A program made the position numbers and the translations under genes. Under the pieces are notes generated by a model. That model had not been told where the DNA came from. It was given only the letters and a program-made list of their open reading frames with translations, and did not search any database. DNA of 43,827 nt. It comes from Phycisphaeraceae bacterium. GTDB lineage: Bacteria; Planctomycetota; Phycisphaerae; Phycisphaerales; Phycisphaeraceae. Where the stretch lies: positions 1 through 43,827 of the forward strand of contig PBAS01000019.1 of the NCBI GenBank assembly GCA_002716625.1. The letters are read 5' to 3'. Shown here piece after piece: positions 34,948 to 43,827 of the stretch. Numbering within the stretch: position 1 is the first letter of the stretch; each line of letters begins with the position of its first letter.

Positions 34948-36921
34948 TTACCGCATGACCTCTGCGTCGTGAATACCGACTTGGATATCGACTTTGGCCC
35001 CTGTCGGCCTATCGAGGATTTCCCGTACCCTCCGGGCAATGGCTGCAGCGTCTAAACCCGCTTGTTCCAACTGGCCGTCACGGGTGTCTTGGTACACCCA
35101 GTGCGCAGGCATCCCCATACGATAGATCGAGTCGGAAGAAATCTTAAGATCGCTGCACGCCTCGAGGACACTGGCACCAAAACCACCACACAGGGCATGA
35201 TCTTCAATCGTCAAGATAACCGTATCGGACTCCACGAGACGACGTAACAGCGTCGTATCAACGGGTTTGGCGAAACGAGCGTCATAGAGGGCTACATCAT
35301 AGCCCTGTGAGGCAAGTTCTCCGATCGCCTTGACTGCCTCATACACCTGCGTTCCATAGGCCAAAAGTGCGATATCAGACTGCAATTTGGTGGATGGCAT
35401 CACCAACTCCGCTTTCCCAAGTTGGAAAGGTGCCACTTCTTCATGCAACGGAGTCTGGGGCACATTACCCCTTGGATATCGGATGAATGATGGACCATTT
35501 TCATGCCCTCGCATGAACTCTAACGCTGCTCGAAATGTCGGTTCATCACTTGGTGCCAGCAAGACTGCGGTGGGAAATACCTTGAACATCGAGATGTCCA
35601 TGAACCCGTGCATCACTGCACCATCACCACCAACATAACCCGCCCGGTCCATGCACACCCGTACTGGCAGATCATGCAGGGCAATTTCCTGAAAAACCTG
35701 GTCCAACGCCCGCTGTGAAAAGCTTGAGTAAACAGCAAAGAACGGCTTGATCCCACCCTTGGCCATCCCTGCACAGATATCCATCGCATTCGATTCACAA
35801 AGCCCCACATCGATTGTGCGTTTGGGATACTGCTCCATCAATTTGTCTACGCCGGTTCCATCAGGCATCGCAGCCGTCACGGCGAAAACCTTGTCATCCT
35901 TTGCCATCACGTCGACCATTGCCGCCGAAAATGCCTTCGTAAAGGAACGCCCCGAACTCTTCTTTTGCTCAACACGGCAATCCTGGACCACAAAACCAGA
36001 AGGAGAGTGGTAGGCGAATGCATCTTGCTCACTAAAATCAAAGCCCTTGCCCTTGATGGTCTTGCAGTGCAATAGAACCGGAGCATCAAAGTCCTGGACT
36101 TCATTGAGTATGGCAATCAAACTCTTGATATCATGACCGTCGACTGGACCAAGACAAAGCAAGCCAAACTCTTTAAACATGTGATCATCGAGAATGGCGG
36201 CTTTCATCATCTCTCCAGCCCTGTGATACAGGATCTCTAGTCGATCACCACCCGGTACATGCTGAAGAACCTGGCGGGCCCGCTTCTTGAAACCGCCATA
36301 CGCCGGATTGACCCGCACCCGATCGAGATAATGAGCAACCGCACCCTGGGGCGGCGCAATAGCCATTCCATTATCGTTAAGTACAACAAGGAACTGGCGA
36401 TTTAAGGTGCCAGCACTATTAAGACCCTCCATGGCAACGCCATTGACGATTGAAGCATCCCCAATCAGGGAAACGGCTCGACGATCTGGCTCACCCTGTA
36501 AAGTATCTGCCAATGCCATGCCCACAGCGGTAGAGATTGACGTCCCAGCATGCCCAACGCTAAACAGGTCGTAAGACGATTCGCGTGGCTCTGGAAAACC
36601 AGCCATCCCATCACGTTTTTTAAGCTTGGGGAAAAGATGCTGGCGGCCGGTCAATAATTTATGTGGGTAACACTGGTGCCCAACATCCCACAAAAGACGG
36701 TCATGGGAAAAATCAAACACATAGTGGAGAGCTATTGTCAACTCTACCACACAAAGATTTGAAGCCAAGTGTCCACCTGTTTTTGCCACCTGCTCGCAGA
36801 TCATCCTGCGAAGTTCCGCGGCCAGTTGCGGCAATTGATCAATGTTTAGCCGCCGCAAATCAGCCGGATTACCAATCGTGGGCAAAATAGGCTTGGATGA
36901 TACGGAACTATCTTTCGTCAT
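34948..36921 (-). CDS. dxs: 1-deoxy-D-xylulose-5-phosphate synthase
   Basis: About 657 residues from the ATG at 36921; a TTG three codons upstream is less likely. It catalyses the first step of the MEP isoprenoid pathway with thiamine diphosphate. Visible segments are GHQCYPHKLLTGR, the ThDP site SLIGDASIVNGVAMEGLN, KTIKGKGF, DVGLCESNAMDICAGMAKGG and DRAGYVGGDGAVMHGFMD. The catalytic Glu is kept, but the usual EQHA reads ESNA here. It lies 98 bp downstream of the polyprenyl synthase gene on the same strand, so precursor and chain elongation are encoded together. Confidence 0.93.
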   Translation of the reverse strand: MTKDSSVSSKPILPTIGNPADLRRLNIDQLPQLAAELRRMICEQVAKTGGHLASNLCVVELTIALHYVFDFSHDRLLWDVGHQCYPHKLLTGRQHLFPKLKKRDGMAGFPEPRESSYDLFSVGHAGTSISTAVGMALADTLQGEPDRRAVSLIGDASIVNGVAMEGLNSAGTLNRQFLVVLNDNGMAIAPPQGAVAHYLDRVRVNPAYGGFKKRARQVLQHVPGGDRLEILYHRAGEMMKAAILDDHMFKEFGLLCLGPVDGHDIKSLIAILNEVQDFDAPVLLHCKTIKGKGFDFSEQDAFAYHSPSGFVVQDCRVEQKKSSGRSFTKAFSAAMVDVMAKDDKVFAVTAAMPDGTGVDKLMEQYPKRTIDVGLCESNAMDICAGMAKGGIKPFFAVYSSFSQRALDQVFQEIALHDLPVRVCMDRAGYVGGDGAVMHGFMDISMFKVFPTAVLLAPSDEPTFRAALEFMRGHENGPSFIRYPRGNVPQTPLHEEVAPFQLGKAELVMPSTKLQSDIALLAYGTQVYEAVKAIGELASQGYDVALYDARFAKPVDTTLLRRLVESDTVILTIEDHALCGGFGASVLEACSDLKISSDSIYRMGMPAHWVYQDTRDGQLEQAGLDAAAIARRVREILDRPTGAKVDIQVGIHDAEVMR

Positions 36922-37028
36922 TCGATTCAACCCTAAAGAATCCCGTCAATCTTGCGGGACCCCAATGCCTACCGCAATCACGCGATTCGATGCACCAGAT
37001 ACCTTCATCTGAGCCTACTGCCCGCATC

Positions 37029-37940
37029 TTACTGTGTCCGCACAGCCATGTAATCGCAGAGATTTTTCAGCCTTTGGGCAGGTTTGCCTAAATCCGCCAA
37101 GGCTCGATGAGCCATGGTCTGCAGGGTGATAACCTGCTGGCGACTGCTGTCGATTCCCATAAGGCCGGGATAGGTCAGCTTGCCCTGCCCCGCATCCTTG
37201 TGGGTTGCCTTGCCCATCTGTTTCTCGCTAGCAGTCACATCGAGCAAATCATCAACCACCTGATACATGAGCCCAATGGCTTCGCCATACCCGGTGAGGC
37301 ACTTGAGTTCATCTTCGCTGGCCTCACCACAAAGACCACCCATACGCACTGAAGCTCGCAGCAACGCCGCAGTTTTATTCACATGTATGGTCTTTAGCTT
37401 TGTAAGGCCATCAAGATCCGAAGCAAAATCGGGTAATGTATCGTAGACTTGGCCTGCGATCATATCATTTGTTGCCGTGCTCAACTCCCGGATAATACGA
37501 GCAGCCAAGGCAAGAGGTTTAACCCGCTTTGAAACCATTTCAAATGCCATCCCCATCAGGACATCACCAGCGAGAATCGCCATCGCCTCATTAGTATGTC
37601 GATGCAGAGTCGGCCGACCTCGACGAAGATCATCATCATCCATCGCCGGTAGATCATCATGAATCATGCTAAAACAATGAACCATCTCAATGGCAGCGGC
37701 AGAGACCATGCCTGATTCAAACTGACCACCAACCGCATGACAAGCCTGCAGGACCAGGATGGGCCGCAATCTTTTACCAGGAGCAAGAAAGGAATACTGA
37801 ACGGCATTGACAAGATTGGCTGGTAGTTGTCGCTGATTTAAATACGACACCACATATTCCTCAACCTGATGAGCCCACATGGTGGCCTGCGGATCAATGT
37901 CTGTCACCGGACTCATTCTGTCAATCACAACACTCAACAC
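37029..37940 (-). CDS. ispA: Polyprenyl (farnesyl-type) diphosphate synthase
   Basis: A 303-residue short-chain prenyl transferase. The first Asp-rich motif is DDLPAMDDDDLRRGRPTLHR, with the four-residue insert typical of bacterial FPP/GGPP synthases, and the second is YQVVDDLLDVT. GKRLRPILVL near residue 57 binds the allylic substrate. The start is GTG 37940, supported by GAGGA four bases upstream; ATG 37916 is the alternative. Product chain length (C15 or C20) cannot be decided by eye, so the symbol is provisional. Confidence 0.88.
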   Translation of the reverse strand: MLSVVIDRMSPVTDIDPQATMWAHQVEEYVVSYLNQRQLPANLVNAVQYSFLAPGKRLRPILVLQACHAVGGQFESGMVSAAAIEMVHCFSMIHDDLPAMDDDDLRRGRPTLHRHTNEAMAILAGDVLMGMAFEMVSKRVKPLALAARIIRELSTATNDMIAGQVYDTLPDFASDLDGLTKLKTIHVNKTAALLRASVRMGGLCGEASEDELKCLTGYGEAIGLMYQVVDDLLDVTASEKQMGKATHKDAGQGKLTYPGLMGIDSSRQQVITLQTMAHRALADLGKPAQRLKNLCDYMAVRTQ

Positions 37941-38021
37941 ATTCCTCGCTGAATTCTGGAGTTAAAAAAATAATTATAGGTGTCGCCTCACCCCCCCACA
38001 AACATTACTTGCCGACCCAAT

Positions 38022-39125
38022 TCAGCTGCGAGCCGCAACCTGAACAACCCAGTCGGCAACATCAGCCGCCCCGTCACTAGGGGTCTTCTGTCGCATTAGA
38101 TCAGCCATCTTCAATCGGCCACCTTGATCATTCATCAGCTTGGCCAAAAGCGGTGCCATATGCTTGGCAGTTTCTTGAGGATCAATCAAATCCTCAACCA
38201 CCTTCGCAGCACCCAGTTCAACCAATGGTCTTGCATTAAGATGCTGGTGCTGATCATGGTGAAATGGGTAAGGCAGAAAGATGGTCGGCACGGCGTTGGC
38301 CCAAACCTCTGCCACTGTATTCGCACCTGCTCGGCAGATCGCCAGATCAGCACTTGCCCACAGTGATCCCATGGCATCGCTAAATGCAAGAACCACGGCT
38401 GCCATGCCAGCTCGAGCATATGCTTGCCTGACACCTTGCGCATCCGCCGTACCCGTTAGATGAACCAGCTGCCAGCGTGAATCGATTGCACGCTGGCGAA
38501 CCAGGTGCAACATCATGTCATTAATAGTCTGGGCACCCTGGCTGCCACCACAGATCATCAACGTCGGTCGATCAGGCTCCAAGCCCAATCGCGAGCATGC
38601 AGTTGCACGGTCACCACGACCCAGCACGTTGCGACGCAGAGGCACACCAATCTTTCGCGCTTTAGGCCATGCGTTAATTGGATAACTGCTAAAAACAACC
38701 GATGCCCGCCGAGCCAAGAGGCGGTTGGCACGGCCCATCACAGCATCTAGATTTACCAATGCAATGGGCATGCCCATTGCATTGGCTTCAATTACGGCTG
38801 GACCACTTACAAAGCCACCTGTACAAACAACAACGGCAGACCGATGGCGTTCGTACAAACATCTAACCTGCTTGGCACTGGCCAGCCAATTCAATCCCCA
38901 AGCCGGCCATGCCCATGGACGCCTCGTCAGCGGTTGCACCGGTAGAGGAATAAAAGCTGATTGCTGGCTGGCCAGCATGGATCCATCTAGGGGTCTACGG
39001 GATACAAGAAAGATTGCCTGCCAATCATCACCGGTCTCCGCCAGGCGTTCGAGGATGGCCATGTTCGGACAGATATGCCCGCCTGAACCTCCCCCGGCCA
39101 AGAATAGGGTTCTTTGGGGTCCCAC
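38022..39125 (-). CDS. murG: UDP-GlcNAc:undecaprenyl-PP-MurNAc-pentapeptide transferase MurG
   Basis: A 367-residue GT28 enzyme that makes lipid II at the inner face of the membrane. The N-terminal glycine loop is LFLAGGGSGGHICPNMAI, the acceptor region has VCTGGFVSGPAVIEA, and the UDP-GlcNAc-binding half shows MICGGSQGAQTINDM and ADLAICRAGANTVAEVW followed by FLPYPFHHDQHQHLNA. Start GTG 39125. It follows ftsW by 84 bp on the same strand, the usual dcw-cluster order. Confidence 0.95.
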   Translation of the reverse strand: MGPQRTLFLAGGGSGGHICPNMAILERLAETGDDWQAIFLVSRRPLDGSMLASQQSAFIPLPVQPLTRRPWAWPAWGLNWLASAKQVRCLYERHRSAVVVCTGGFVSGPAVIEANAMGMPIALVNLDAVMGRANRLLARRASVVFSSYPINAWPKARKIGVPLRRNVLGRGDRATACSRLGLEPDRPTLMICGGSQGAQTINDMMLHLVRQRAIDSRWQLVHLTGTADAQGVRQAYARAGMAAVVLAFSDAMGSLWASADLAICRAGANTVAEVWANAVPTIFLPYPFHHDQHQHLNARPLVELGAAKVVEDLIDPQETAKHMAPLLAKLMNDQGGRLKMADLMRQKTPSDGAADVADWVVQVAARS

Positions 39126-39209
39126 ACCGGCAAGACTACCATAGTCCCCAAATTTTAGCTGGTGGTAGGGGCTTTGAACCGTACGTCAAATACCAACCCT
39201 TGTTTGGAG

Positions 39210-40412
39210 TTAATGTGATGTACGACCCCAAGCAGTGCGATCTAAACCTGCCACCAGGCCAAGAGCCGCCGCAGTAACAACCCATCCGGTGCCACCCGCG
39301 CTGACCAGTGGCAGTGCAATCCCCTTGGTCGGGACCGTCACGGTTACAACTGCGATATTCATCAAAGCCTGCAGTCCTACTGTCAGAATCACACCCAGGA
39401 CAACCAAACGAAGAAACACAGTGCTGCAACCACGCATCACCCAGAAACCGGCCCACAACAAGATCAAATAAAGAGCTATCACCATGGCGGCACCACTAAA
39501 ACCCAACTCCTCGCAAATCACGGCGAATAAAAAGTCCGTGGTGTCCTCTGGAAGATATCCAAATTTCTGAATACCGTAGCCCAACCCACGGCCAGTCCAG
39601 CCACCACCACTTATTGCAACCAAGGACTGAATGGCATGATAGCCAATACCTTCCGGCTCATCCCATGGATTCATAAAGGCGACAATTCGCGCCAAACGAT
39701 AGGGACTAAACATCACCGCTAAAACCAACATCCCCAGCACTGGTGGCCCCAACAAGGCAAGGTGCCAAAGCCTTGCACCACCGGCAAGAACAAGCAGCAC
39801 GGCAACCATGGCGATCAGCACGCCTGTCCCTAGATCTTCTACTGCAATCAAACCACAAATGATCAACACACCAACCAACACCGGTACCACGCCCCGCCAG
39901 AACTGACCTATGACATGCTGTCGATGAGTACACCAAAGCGCAACACCACCAATCATCAAAAACTTCACCAGCTCACTTGGCTGGAATGACCATCCCCAAC
40001 TCGATGGTCCCAGGTACAACCATCGCCGCGCGCCATGGGCTGCTCGTCCCATACCCGGAAACATCGCCAATGCGACCAAGCCCACACCAAAAGCCAGTAG
40101 CCAAAGAATTGGATTGCGCCAGATCGGGCCGTTGGCTAACCAATCCCAATTCATCCGGCTGGTCAAAAACAGTGCCAGACTAGCAAGAAACGCATACTGC
40201 ACATGGCGGCCACCCAACAGCCCCTGCATGGAGAACCCATTGCCAACACCAACACTCATCCCCGCCGAATGCACCATGACCGTCCCCAGTGCCAAAAGAC
40301 CAATGGTGACCAACTGGATAACCTGCCCAGCCGAAAGCACGCTTGGACGGGCCAGTATTCCATTTTCACTCAGGTTGCGTGAGTCGTGACTTCCAAAGAC
40401 ACCGTAGAACAT
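39210..40412 (-). CDS. ftsW: FtsW/RodA/SpoVE-family lipid II glycosyltransferase
   Basis: About 400 residues from the ATG at 40412; the open frame extends 16 codons further without a better start. It is a polytopic membrane protein of the SEDS family, with SFQPSELVKF, NPWDEPEGIGYHAIQSLVAISGGG, GYLPEDTTDFLFAVICEELGF and the C-terminal PTKGIALPLVSAGGTG, where PTKG-LPFxSYGG is the usual form. SEDS proteins polymerise glycan strands with a class B PBP. The adjacency to murG favours FtsW over RodA. Confidence 0.92.
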   Translation of the reverse strand: MFYGVFGSHDSRNLSENGILARPSVLSAGQVIQLVTIGLLALGTVMVHSAGMSVGVGNGFSMQGLLGGRHVQYAFLASLALFLTSRMNWDWLANGPIWRNPILWLLAFGVGLVALAMFPGMGRAAHGARRWLYLGPSSWGWSFQPSELVKFLMIGGVALWCTHRQHVIGQFWRGVVPVLVGVLIICGLIAVEDLGTGVLIAMVAVLLVLAGGARLWHLALLGPPVLGMLVLAVMFSPYRLARIVAFMNPWDEPEGIGYHAIQSLVAISGGGWTGRGLGYGIQKFGYLPEDTTDFLFAVICEELGFSGAAMVIALYLILLWAGFWVMRGCSTVFLRLVVLGVILTVGLQALMNIAVVTVTVPTKGIALPLVSAGGTGWVVTAAALGLVAGLDRTAWGRTSH

Positions 40413-40494
40413 TAGGTGTTCATCGGTCGTTCCTGCAAACGCGGTGCAGCATGAAACCAAACCGGAATATTATCATTGAGCCGTCGAATCTGGG

Positions 40495-41172
40495 CTATTT
40501 CTTCTCATCCTGATTTAACACCTCATCAACCAATCCATAATCCTTGGCATCCTTAGCAGAGAAGTAACGATCCCGTTCGGAATCTTCTTCGATCTGTTTT
40601 AGATCGCGATCTGTATGACGTGCTAAAATCTCATTTAATTGCTTTTTGTTCTTGAGAATTTCTTCTGCCTGAATCTGAACATCACTGGCCTGACCAGTCA
40701 CACCACCATAGGGTTGATGAATCATGATGCGAGCGTGGGGGAGAATAAAACGTTTTCCCTTGGCACCAGCTGCCAGAACAATTGCCCCACCCGAATAAGC
40801 ACGGCCAACACAATAGGTGGCGATATCACAGGGTAAATATTGCATGGTATCGTAAATCGCCAACGTATCGTCGACACTGCCGCCTGGCGAATTGATGTAA
40901 AGGCTAATGTCCATGTCCGTTTTAAGGTTCACCAGATGCAGCATCCGCATGATCACACCTGCCGCAGATGCATGGTGAATCTCACCGACAAGAAAAATCA
41001 CCCGATTTTCCAACAGCATCTCATCAATTGTCATCTCACGAGTCCGCTGATAGGGCGGTGCCACCGCAAGTTGAGAATCATGCGTCAGCTGCTGGTGTGT
41101 GAGCGCAGATACGGGAATATTTCCAGGATCGATACCGGAACCAAGGGGGGTCTGATCGAAGGGTGGGTTCAT
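40495..41172 (-). CDS. clpP: ATP-dependent Clp protease proteolytic subunit
   Basis: About 225 residues from the ATG at 41172, with GAGAA 8 bases upstream; a GTG two codons earlier is less likely. The serine-protease triad is intact: Ser127 in CVGRAYSGGAIVLAAG, His152 in PHARIMIHQPYGG and Asp201 in DSERDRYFSA, with the same spacing as E. coli ClpP. The nucleophile elbow reads AYSGGA, not the usual AASMGA, and there is an N-terminal extension of about 40 residues. It forms the ring that degrades proteins unfolded by ClpX or ClpA, neither of which is in this window. Confidence 0.93.
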   Translation of the reverse strand: MNPPFDQTPLGSGIDPGNIPVSALTHQQLTHDSQLAVAPPYQRTREMTIDEMLLENRVIFLVGEIHHASAAGVIMRMLHLVNLKTDMDISLYINSPGGSVDDTLAIYDTMQYLPCDIATYCVGRAYSGGAIVLAAGAKGKRFILPHARIMIHQPYGGVTGQASDVQIQAEEILKNKKQLNEILARHTDRDLKQIEEDSERDRYFSAKDAKDYGLVDEVLNQDEKK

Positions 41173-41213
41173 CGCCACGTTCTCATTGGTTTGAATTAAA
41201 TGGTTAGTTGTAA

Positions 41214-41233
41214 CCGCTGTTTATCGACAGCGG
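41214..41233. repeat. Perfect inverted repeat upstream of clpP
   Basis: CCGCTGT (41214-41220), TTATCG, ACAGCGG (41227-41233): a perfect 7-bp stem 42 bp before the clpP ATG. No T-run follows on the minus strand, so it is either a 5'-UTR hairpin or a protein-binding palindrome. The rest of 41234-41446 shows nothing I can support. Confidence 0.45.
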
Positions 41234-41446
41234 TGGTACGCATTAGCGCCCATCATAGCTATGCATCGCGCAACGTGGTAGTGATGACGCCAGGACCTTA
41301 AAAAACGACCTGTCCAAAGACGTAAAATAAGTGTGTAACCCCTTTACCAATTAGTTTTTACATTCACCTTCAACCCAAAAGATCTGATCAATACTCCCCA
41401 AATCCATTGGGCCGTGGAGATCCTCTTGAGGTTAGGCATATCCGGT

Positions 41447-41719
41447 CTACCCATCACCACCGGACCGATTCTGATTAAGCATCTTGCGAAGATAGCTATT
41501 CTCCCGCCGAGTGGCTTCGAGATCGAAAACCAGATACTTAATCGCCAGCCGAAGATAGTCGAGGCTTTCCTGTAGATCGTGGACGGTCTTCTTGAGCTTT
41601 TTATGACGTTCTTGAGTCTTGGCAGCCAAAGCGGCGAGTTTATCTCTCTCGGCCTTGGGTAAGGTGGATATTTCGCTCATGAGTTCAGCAAGCTTTGCTT
41701 GGAATTTCGCTTCGTCCAT
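41447..41719 (-). CDS. Small coiled-coil protein
   Basis: A 90-residue, highly charged helical protein with an AAGGA ribosome site close to its ATG. Heptad-like Leu/Ile/Val spacing runs through most of its length (FQAKLAELMSEIS, TVHDLQESLDYLRLAIKYLV, ENSYLRKMLNQN), so it probably forms a coiled coil. No enzymatic motif. I recall similar short coiled-coil proteins from planctomycetes but cannot name a family. A scaffold or regulator role is only a guess. Confidence 0.75.
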   Translation of the reverse strand: MDEAKFQAKLAELMSEISTLPKAERDKLAALAAKTQERHKKLKKTVHDLQESLDYLRLAIKYLVFDLEATRRENSYLRKMLNQNRSGGDG

Positions 41720-42055
41720 TGGTCCTTTATTCCCTTCTCATCTAGCTTAAGATATAGATGACACCAACAACCTCCTACAAACCCCCTGCCAGAGCCCCAT
41801 CAAACGACAGGGGCGATCCATACGATATTTAAGTTGCTTTGTTTAAGTTATTTATAAATAAACCACCATGCCATGCCCTCTGAACTGCTCAATACAGTCA
41901 GTCCGGTGCGTTGCCTGAGTACAACACAGCCCATGGCAATCGCCGACGCGATTCGTCATAAACCACTAAAAAAAAAACACTTACGCCAGATGCATGTCGT
42001 GAACAACATGTACCATCAGGCATGGGGCAATCAGCCCTGTCCGTGATGGGATTCA
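41720..42055. other. Gene-free stretch between purM and the coiled-coil gene
   Basis: No supportable gene. It contains a GGGC-TGATT-GCCC hairpin about 35 bases past the purM stop and, on the minus strand, a run of ten T (41968-41977), but the two are too far apart to be a single intrinsic terminator. An imperfect ATGTTG-TTCA-CGACAT stem lies about 16 bases before the T-run. The region nearest 41720 probably holds the promoter of the coiled-coil gene. Confidence 0.35.
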
Positions 42056-43126
42056 TTAGACAATGACCAGCCGCCCAGTCCCACGTGAAATCTTGCCAAG
42101 TATGTGGACCTGTTCACCCGCCCGGCGGAATTGATGAGCAATCGAATCTGCGAAATGAGGCCGTACCACACAAACATACCCAATACCCATATTGAAAACA
42201 CGCATCATCTCGTCGTCACTCACCTGCCCATGACCCTGTAAAAATGAAAATATAGGTGGGACTGACCACGCTTTACGATTCACACGAGCGTTAAGATGAC
42301 TTCCCAAAGTACGCATGATATTACCTGGAAGACCTCCGCCGGTAATATGGCTCATAGCACGAATTGGCTGTTTAACACTGTACCGGTTCAGCACATCTAT
42401 AACTTGGCGGGCATAAATTCGCGTTGGCTTCAGCAGAACCTGCCCGAGCGTCTGCGACTCGTCCAGTTCGCTATAGGTCTTACCGAGACCAAGCTTCGCA
42501 TGCCTGAGAATATGATGCACAAGACTGTACCCATTGGAATGAATGCCGCTGGAACTGAGCCCCAGAATGACATCGCCCGCTTCAACGCGTGAACCATGAA
42601 CCATTTTCTTAAGTTCACACACCCCCACAGTCATACCCACCAGATCAAAATCACCGGCACGATACAGGCCTGACAATTCGGCTGATTCGCCGCCAAGCAA
42701 GGCACAGCCAGCCAATTTACACCCCTCAGCGATCCCTTTAACAATCTGGGCAATTTGATCCGGATCAATCTTGTGGATCCCAATATAATCCAGAAAGAAC
42801 AAAGGCTCAGCGCCTTGGACGACTAGATCATTGACATTCATCGCCACCACATCCTGCCCCACGGTATCCAGTACGCCCATTTTGCTCGCGAGTAGCACCT
42901 TGGAACCGACCCCGTCTGTACAGCTGACCAGAACAGGATCCCTGTAATTGTGCTGGAAGAGCCTTTCGTTGTAATCAAGGCGAAAACAACCTGCAAATGC
43001 ACCATGTTTACCTAGGACACGTGGTCCATACGTACTGCGTACGTAGGGTTTGATACGGTCAACCAGTTCATCGGCTGCCTGAAGATTGACGCCCGAATCA
43101 GCATAGGTCAGCGAGTTGCTTTTCAT
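42056..43126 (-). CDS. purM: Phosphoribosylformylglycinamidine cyclo-ligase PurM
   Basis: About 356 residues from the ATG at 43126, chosen because PurM proteins begin just before LTYADSGVNLQAADELVDRI; the open frame continues 22 codons further. ATP-binding and family segments are VSCTDGVGSKVLLA, LFFLDYIGIHKIDPDQIA, LLGGESAELSGLYRAGDFDLVG and SHITGGGLPGNIMRTLG. It closes the imidazole ring to give AIR, two enzymatic steps before the PurE reaction encoded elsewhere in this window. Confidence 0.95.
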   Translation of the reverse strand: MKSNSLTYADSGVNLQAADELVDRIKPYVRSTYGPRVLGKHGAFAGCFRLDYNERLFQHNYRDPVLVSCTDGVGSKVLLASKMGVLDTVGQDVVAMNVNDLVVQGAEPLFFLDYIGIHKIDPDQIAQIVKGIAEGCKLAGCALLGGESAELSGLYRAGDFDLVGMTVGVCELKKMVHGSRVEAGDVILGLSSSGIHSNGYSLVHHILRHAKLGLGKTYSELDESQTLGQVLLKPTRIYARQVIDVLNRYSVKQPIRAMSHITGGGLPGNIMRTLGSHLNARVNRKAWSVPPIFSFLQGHGQVSDDEMMRVFNMGIGYVCVVRPHFADSIAHQFRRAGEQVHILGKISRGTGRLVIV

Positions 43127-43341
43127 CTTCTCAAAGTGTATCCATTTGCGGCGACTTCCGCGCATTACCCTATTCTGATACCGGTCGAGCAAACAGGAGA
43201 ACTCCGTGACGATACATAGAATCCAACCTGCCCTATGCCACTAAACACCAATCAGATCAAAATCCACACCCTAATGTTTTACCCACCCCAGTGGCTGCAA
43301 CTGCACGGACCCGCACGATGGCGAATCTAACCTCAAAGCAC

Positions 43342-43827
43342 CTACAAACTAGCCGCCTGATGCAATTTCACCAAACGTGGCAGCAGTTCAAGGGTCACCT
43401 CCAGTGGCAACATTGCAGCAGCATCAGAAAGAGCAACCTGTGGGTGGGGATGCGTCTCAATGAATAGTGCCTGCACACCCGTTGCCACAGCACAACGAGC
43501 CAGCAATGTAGCCCGCTGCGGGTTACCGCCCGTGGTCGCACCGGCTCCTGGCCGCTGTGTTGAATGTGTCACATCGAAACAGACCGGCCATCCGAGATCC
43601 AGCAGATCACCAACACCCGCAAAGTCGTTGACCAGACGGTGGTATCCAAAAAAAGAGCCTCGCTCGGTCAACATAATGCCCGCCTCCTGGCCGCCACTTT
43701 GGATGAGCTTGTCGACGACGAACTGCATCTCCTTGGGTGACAAAAACTGCCCCTTTTTAACGTTGACCGGTTTCCCTGTTTCGGCGGCAGCGGTCAGTAG
43801 ATCTGTCTGACGACACAAAAATGCAGG
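43342..43827 (-). CDS. kdsA: 3-deoxy-8-phosphooctulonate synthase (5' partial)
   Basis: The frame is open to the right edge, so the N-terminal part lies outside the window. The visible 161 residues start PAFLCRQTDLLTAAA, a KdsA hallmark, and continue with KPVNVKKGQFLSPKEM, MLTERGSFFGYHRLVND, PVCFDVTHSTQRPG and ALFIETHPHPQVALSDAA. It condenses arabinose-5-phosphate with PEP to Kdo-8-phosphate, needed for the inner core of lipopolysaccharide. Confidence 0.93.
   Translation of the reverse strand, partial: PAFLCRQTDLLTAAAETGKPVNVKKGQFLSPKEMQFVVDKLIQSGGQEAGIMLTERGSFFGYHRLVNDFAGVGDLLDLGWPVCFDVTHSTQRPGAGATTGGNPQRATLLARCAVATGVQALFIETHPHPQVALSDAAAMLPLEVTLELLPRLVKLHQAASL

Noticed and set aside
41965-42055. 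Intrinsic terminator after purM at the ten-base T-run
   Set aside because: The nearest stem is about 16 bases away from the T-run and imperfect, so the classical structure is not met.
1-43827. tRNA, rRNA, T-box, CRISPR array, insertion sequence or phage genes
   Set aside because: I looked for T-loop and repeat patterns, transposase motifs and regularly spaced repeats and found none that could be supported.

Overview
The window reads like the genome of a planctomycete, most likely a member of the Phycisphaerae. This is inferred from a secreted protein that carries both a dockerin-type calcium-binding pair and a PEP-CTERM tail, a soluble NtrB-like kinase of a style common in that phylum, a small coiled-coil protein, and a Gram-negative envelope gene set (kdsA, murG, ftsW). 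No rRNA or tRNA gene is visible, so the taxonomic call rests on protein style only.

Region 1 (about 1-16.7 kb) is an accessory catabolic island. It holds a PEP-CTERM/dockerin protein (cut by the left edge), an SGNH hydrolase, a secreted DUF4838 protein, an NAD-dependent epimerase/dehydratase, a DAO-type FAD oxidoreductase, a phytoene-desaturase-like FAD oxidoreductase, a pair of unknown beta-rich proteins, an aldo/keto reductase, a GH32-like beta-propeller protein, two TIM-barrel glycosidase-like proteins and an M81 (MlrC-like) peptidase. Together they suggest degradation and redox remodelling of an unusual carbohydrate or conjugate; no transporter or dedicated regulator lies inside. Two of these genes carry single-base frameshifts, and two divergent promoter regions share a similar palindrome that may be the island's operator.

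Region 2 (16.8-27.9 kb) is a translation and secretion block: valS, a tiny Cys-rich lipoprotein gene, ffh and rsmD on the minus strand; a methyltransferase gene, hisS and ileS on the plus strand. Between hisS and ileS is the most interesting element of the window: a consensus -10 box, a 20-codon leader ORF with seven Ile codons, an 8-bp antiterminator arm and an 11-bp intrinsic terminator. This is the complete architecture of a ribosome-mediated transcription attenuator for isoleucyl-tRNA synthetase. The IleS it would control has lost three of the four Cys of its C-terminal zinc motif.

Region 3 (28-34.9 kb) has a GNAT-like protein, a soluble histidine kinase with an NtrC-family sigma-54 activator, a carbon-nitrogen hydrolase, purE, a Cu(+) P-type ATPase (copA) and a MazG-like protein.

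Region 4 (34.9-43.8 kb) is entirely minus strand and core: kdsA (cut by the right edge), purM, a small coiled-coil protein, clpP, ftsW, murG, a polyprenyl diphosphate synthase and dxs. It links isoprenoid precursor supply (dxs, ispA) to undecaprenyl-dependent cell-wall synthesis (murG, ftsW). All calls are from reading the sequence; no database search was possible.
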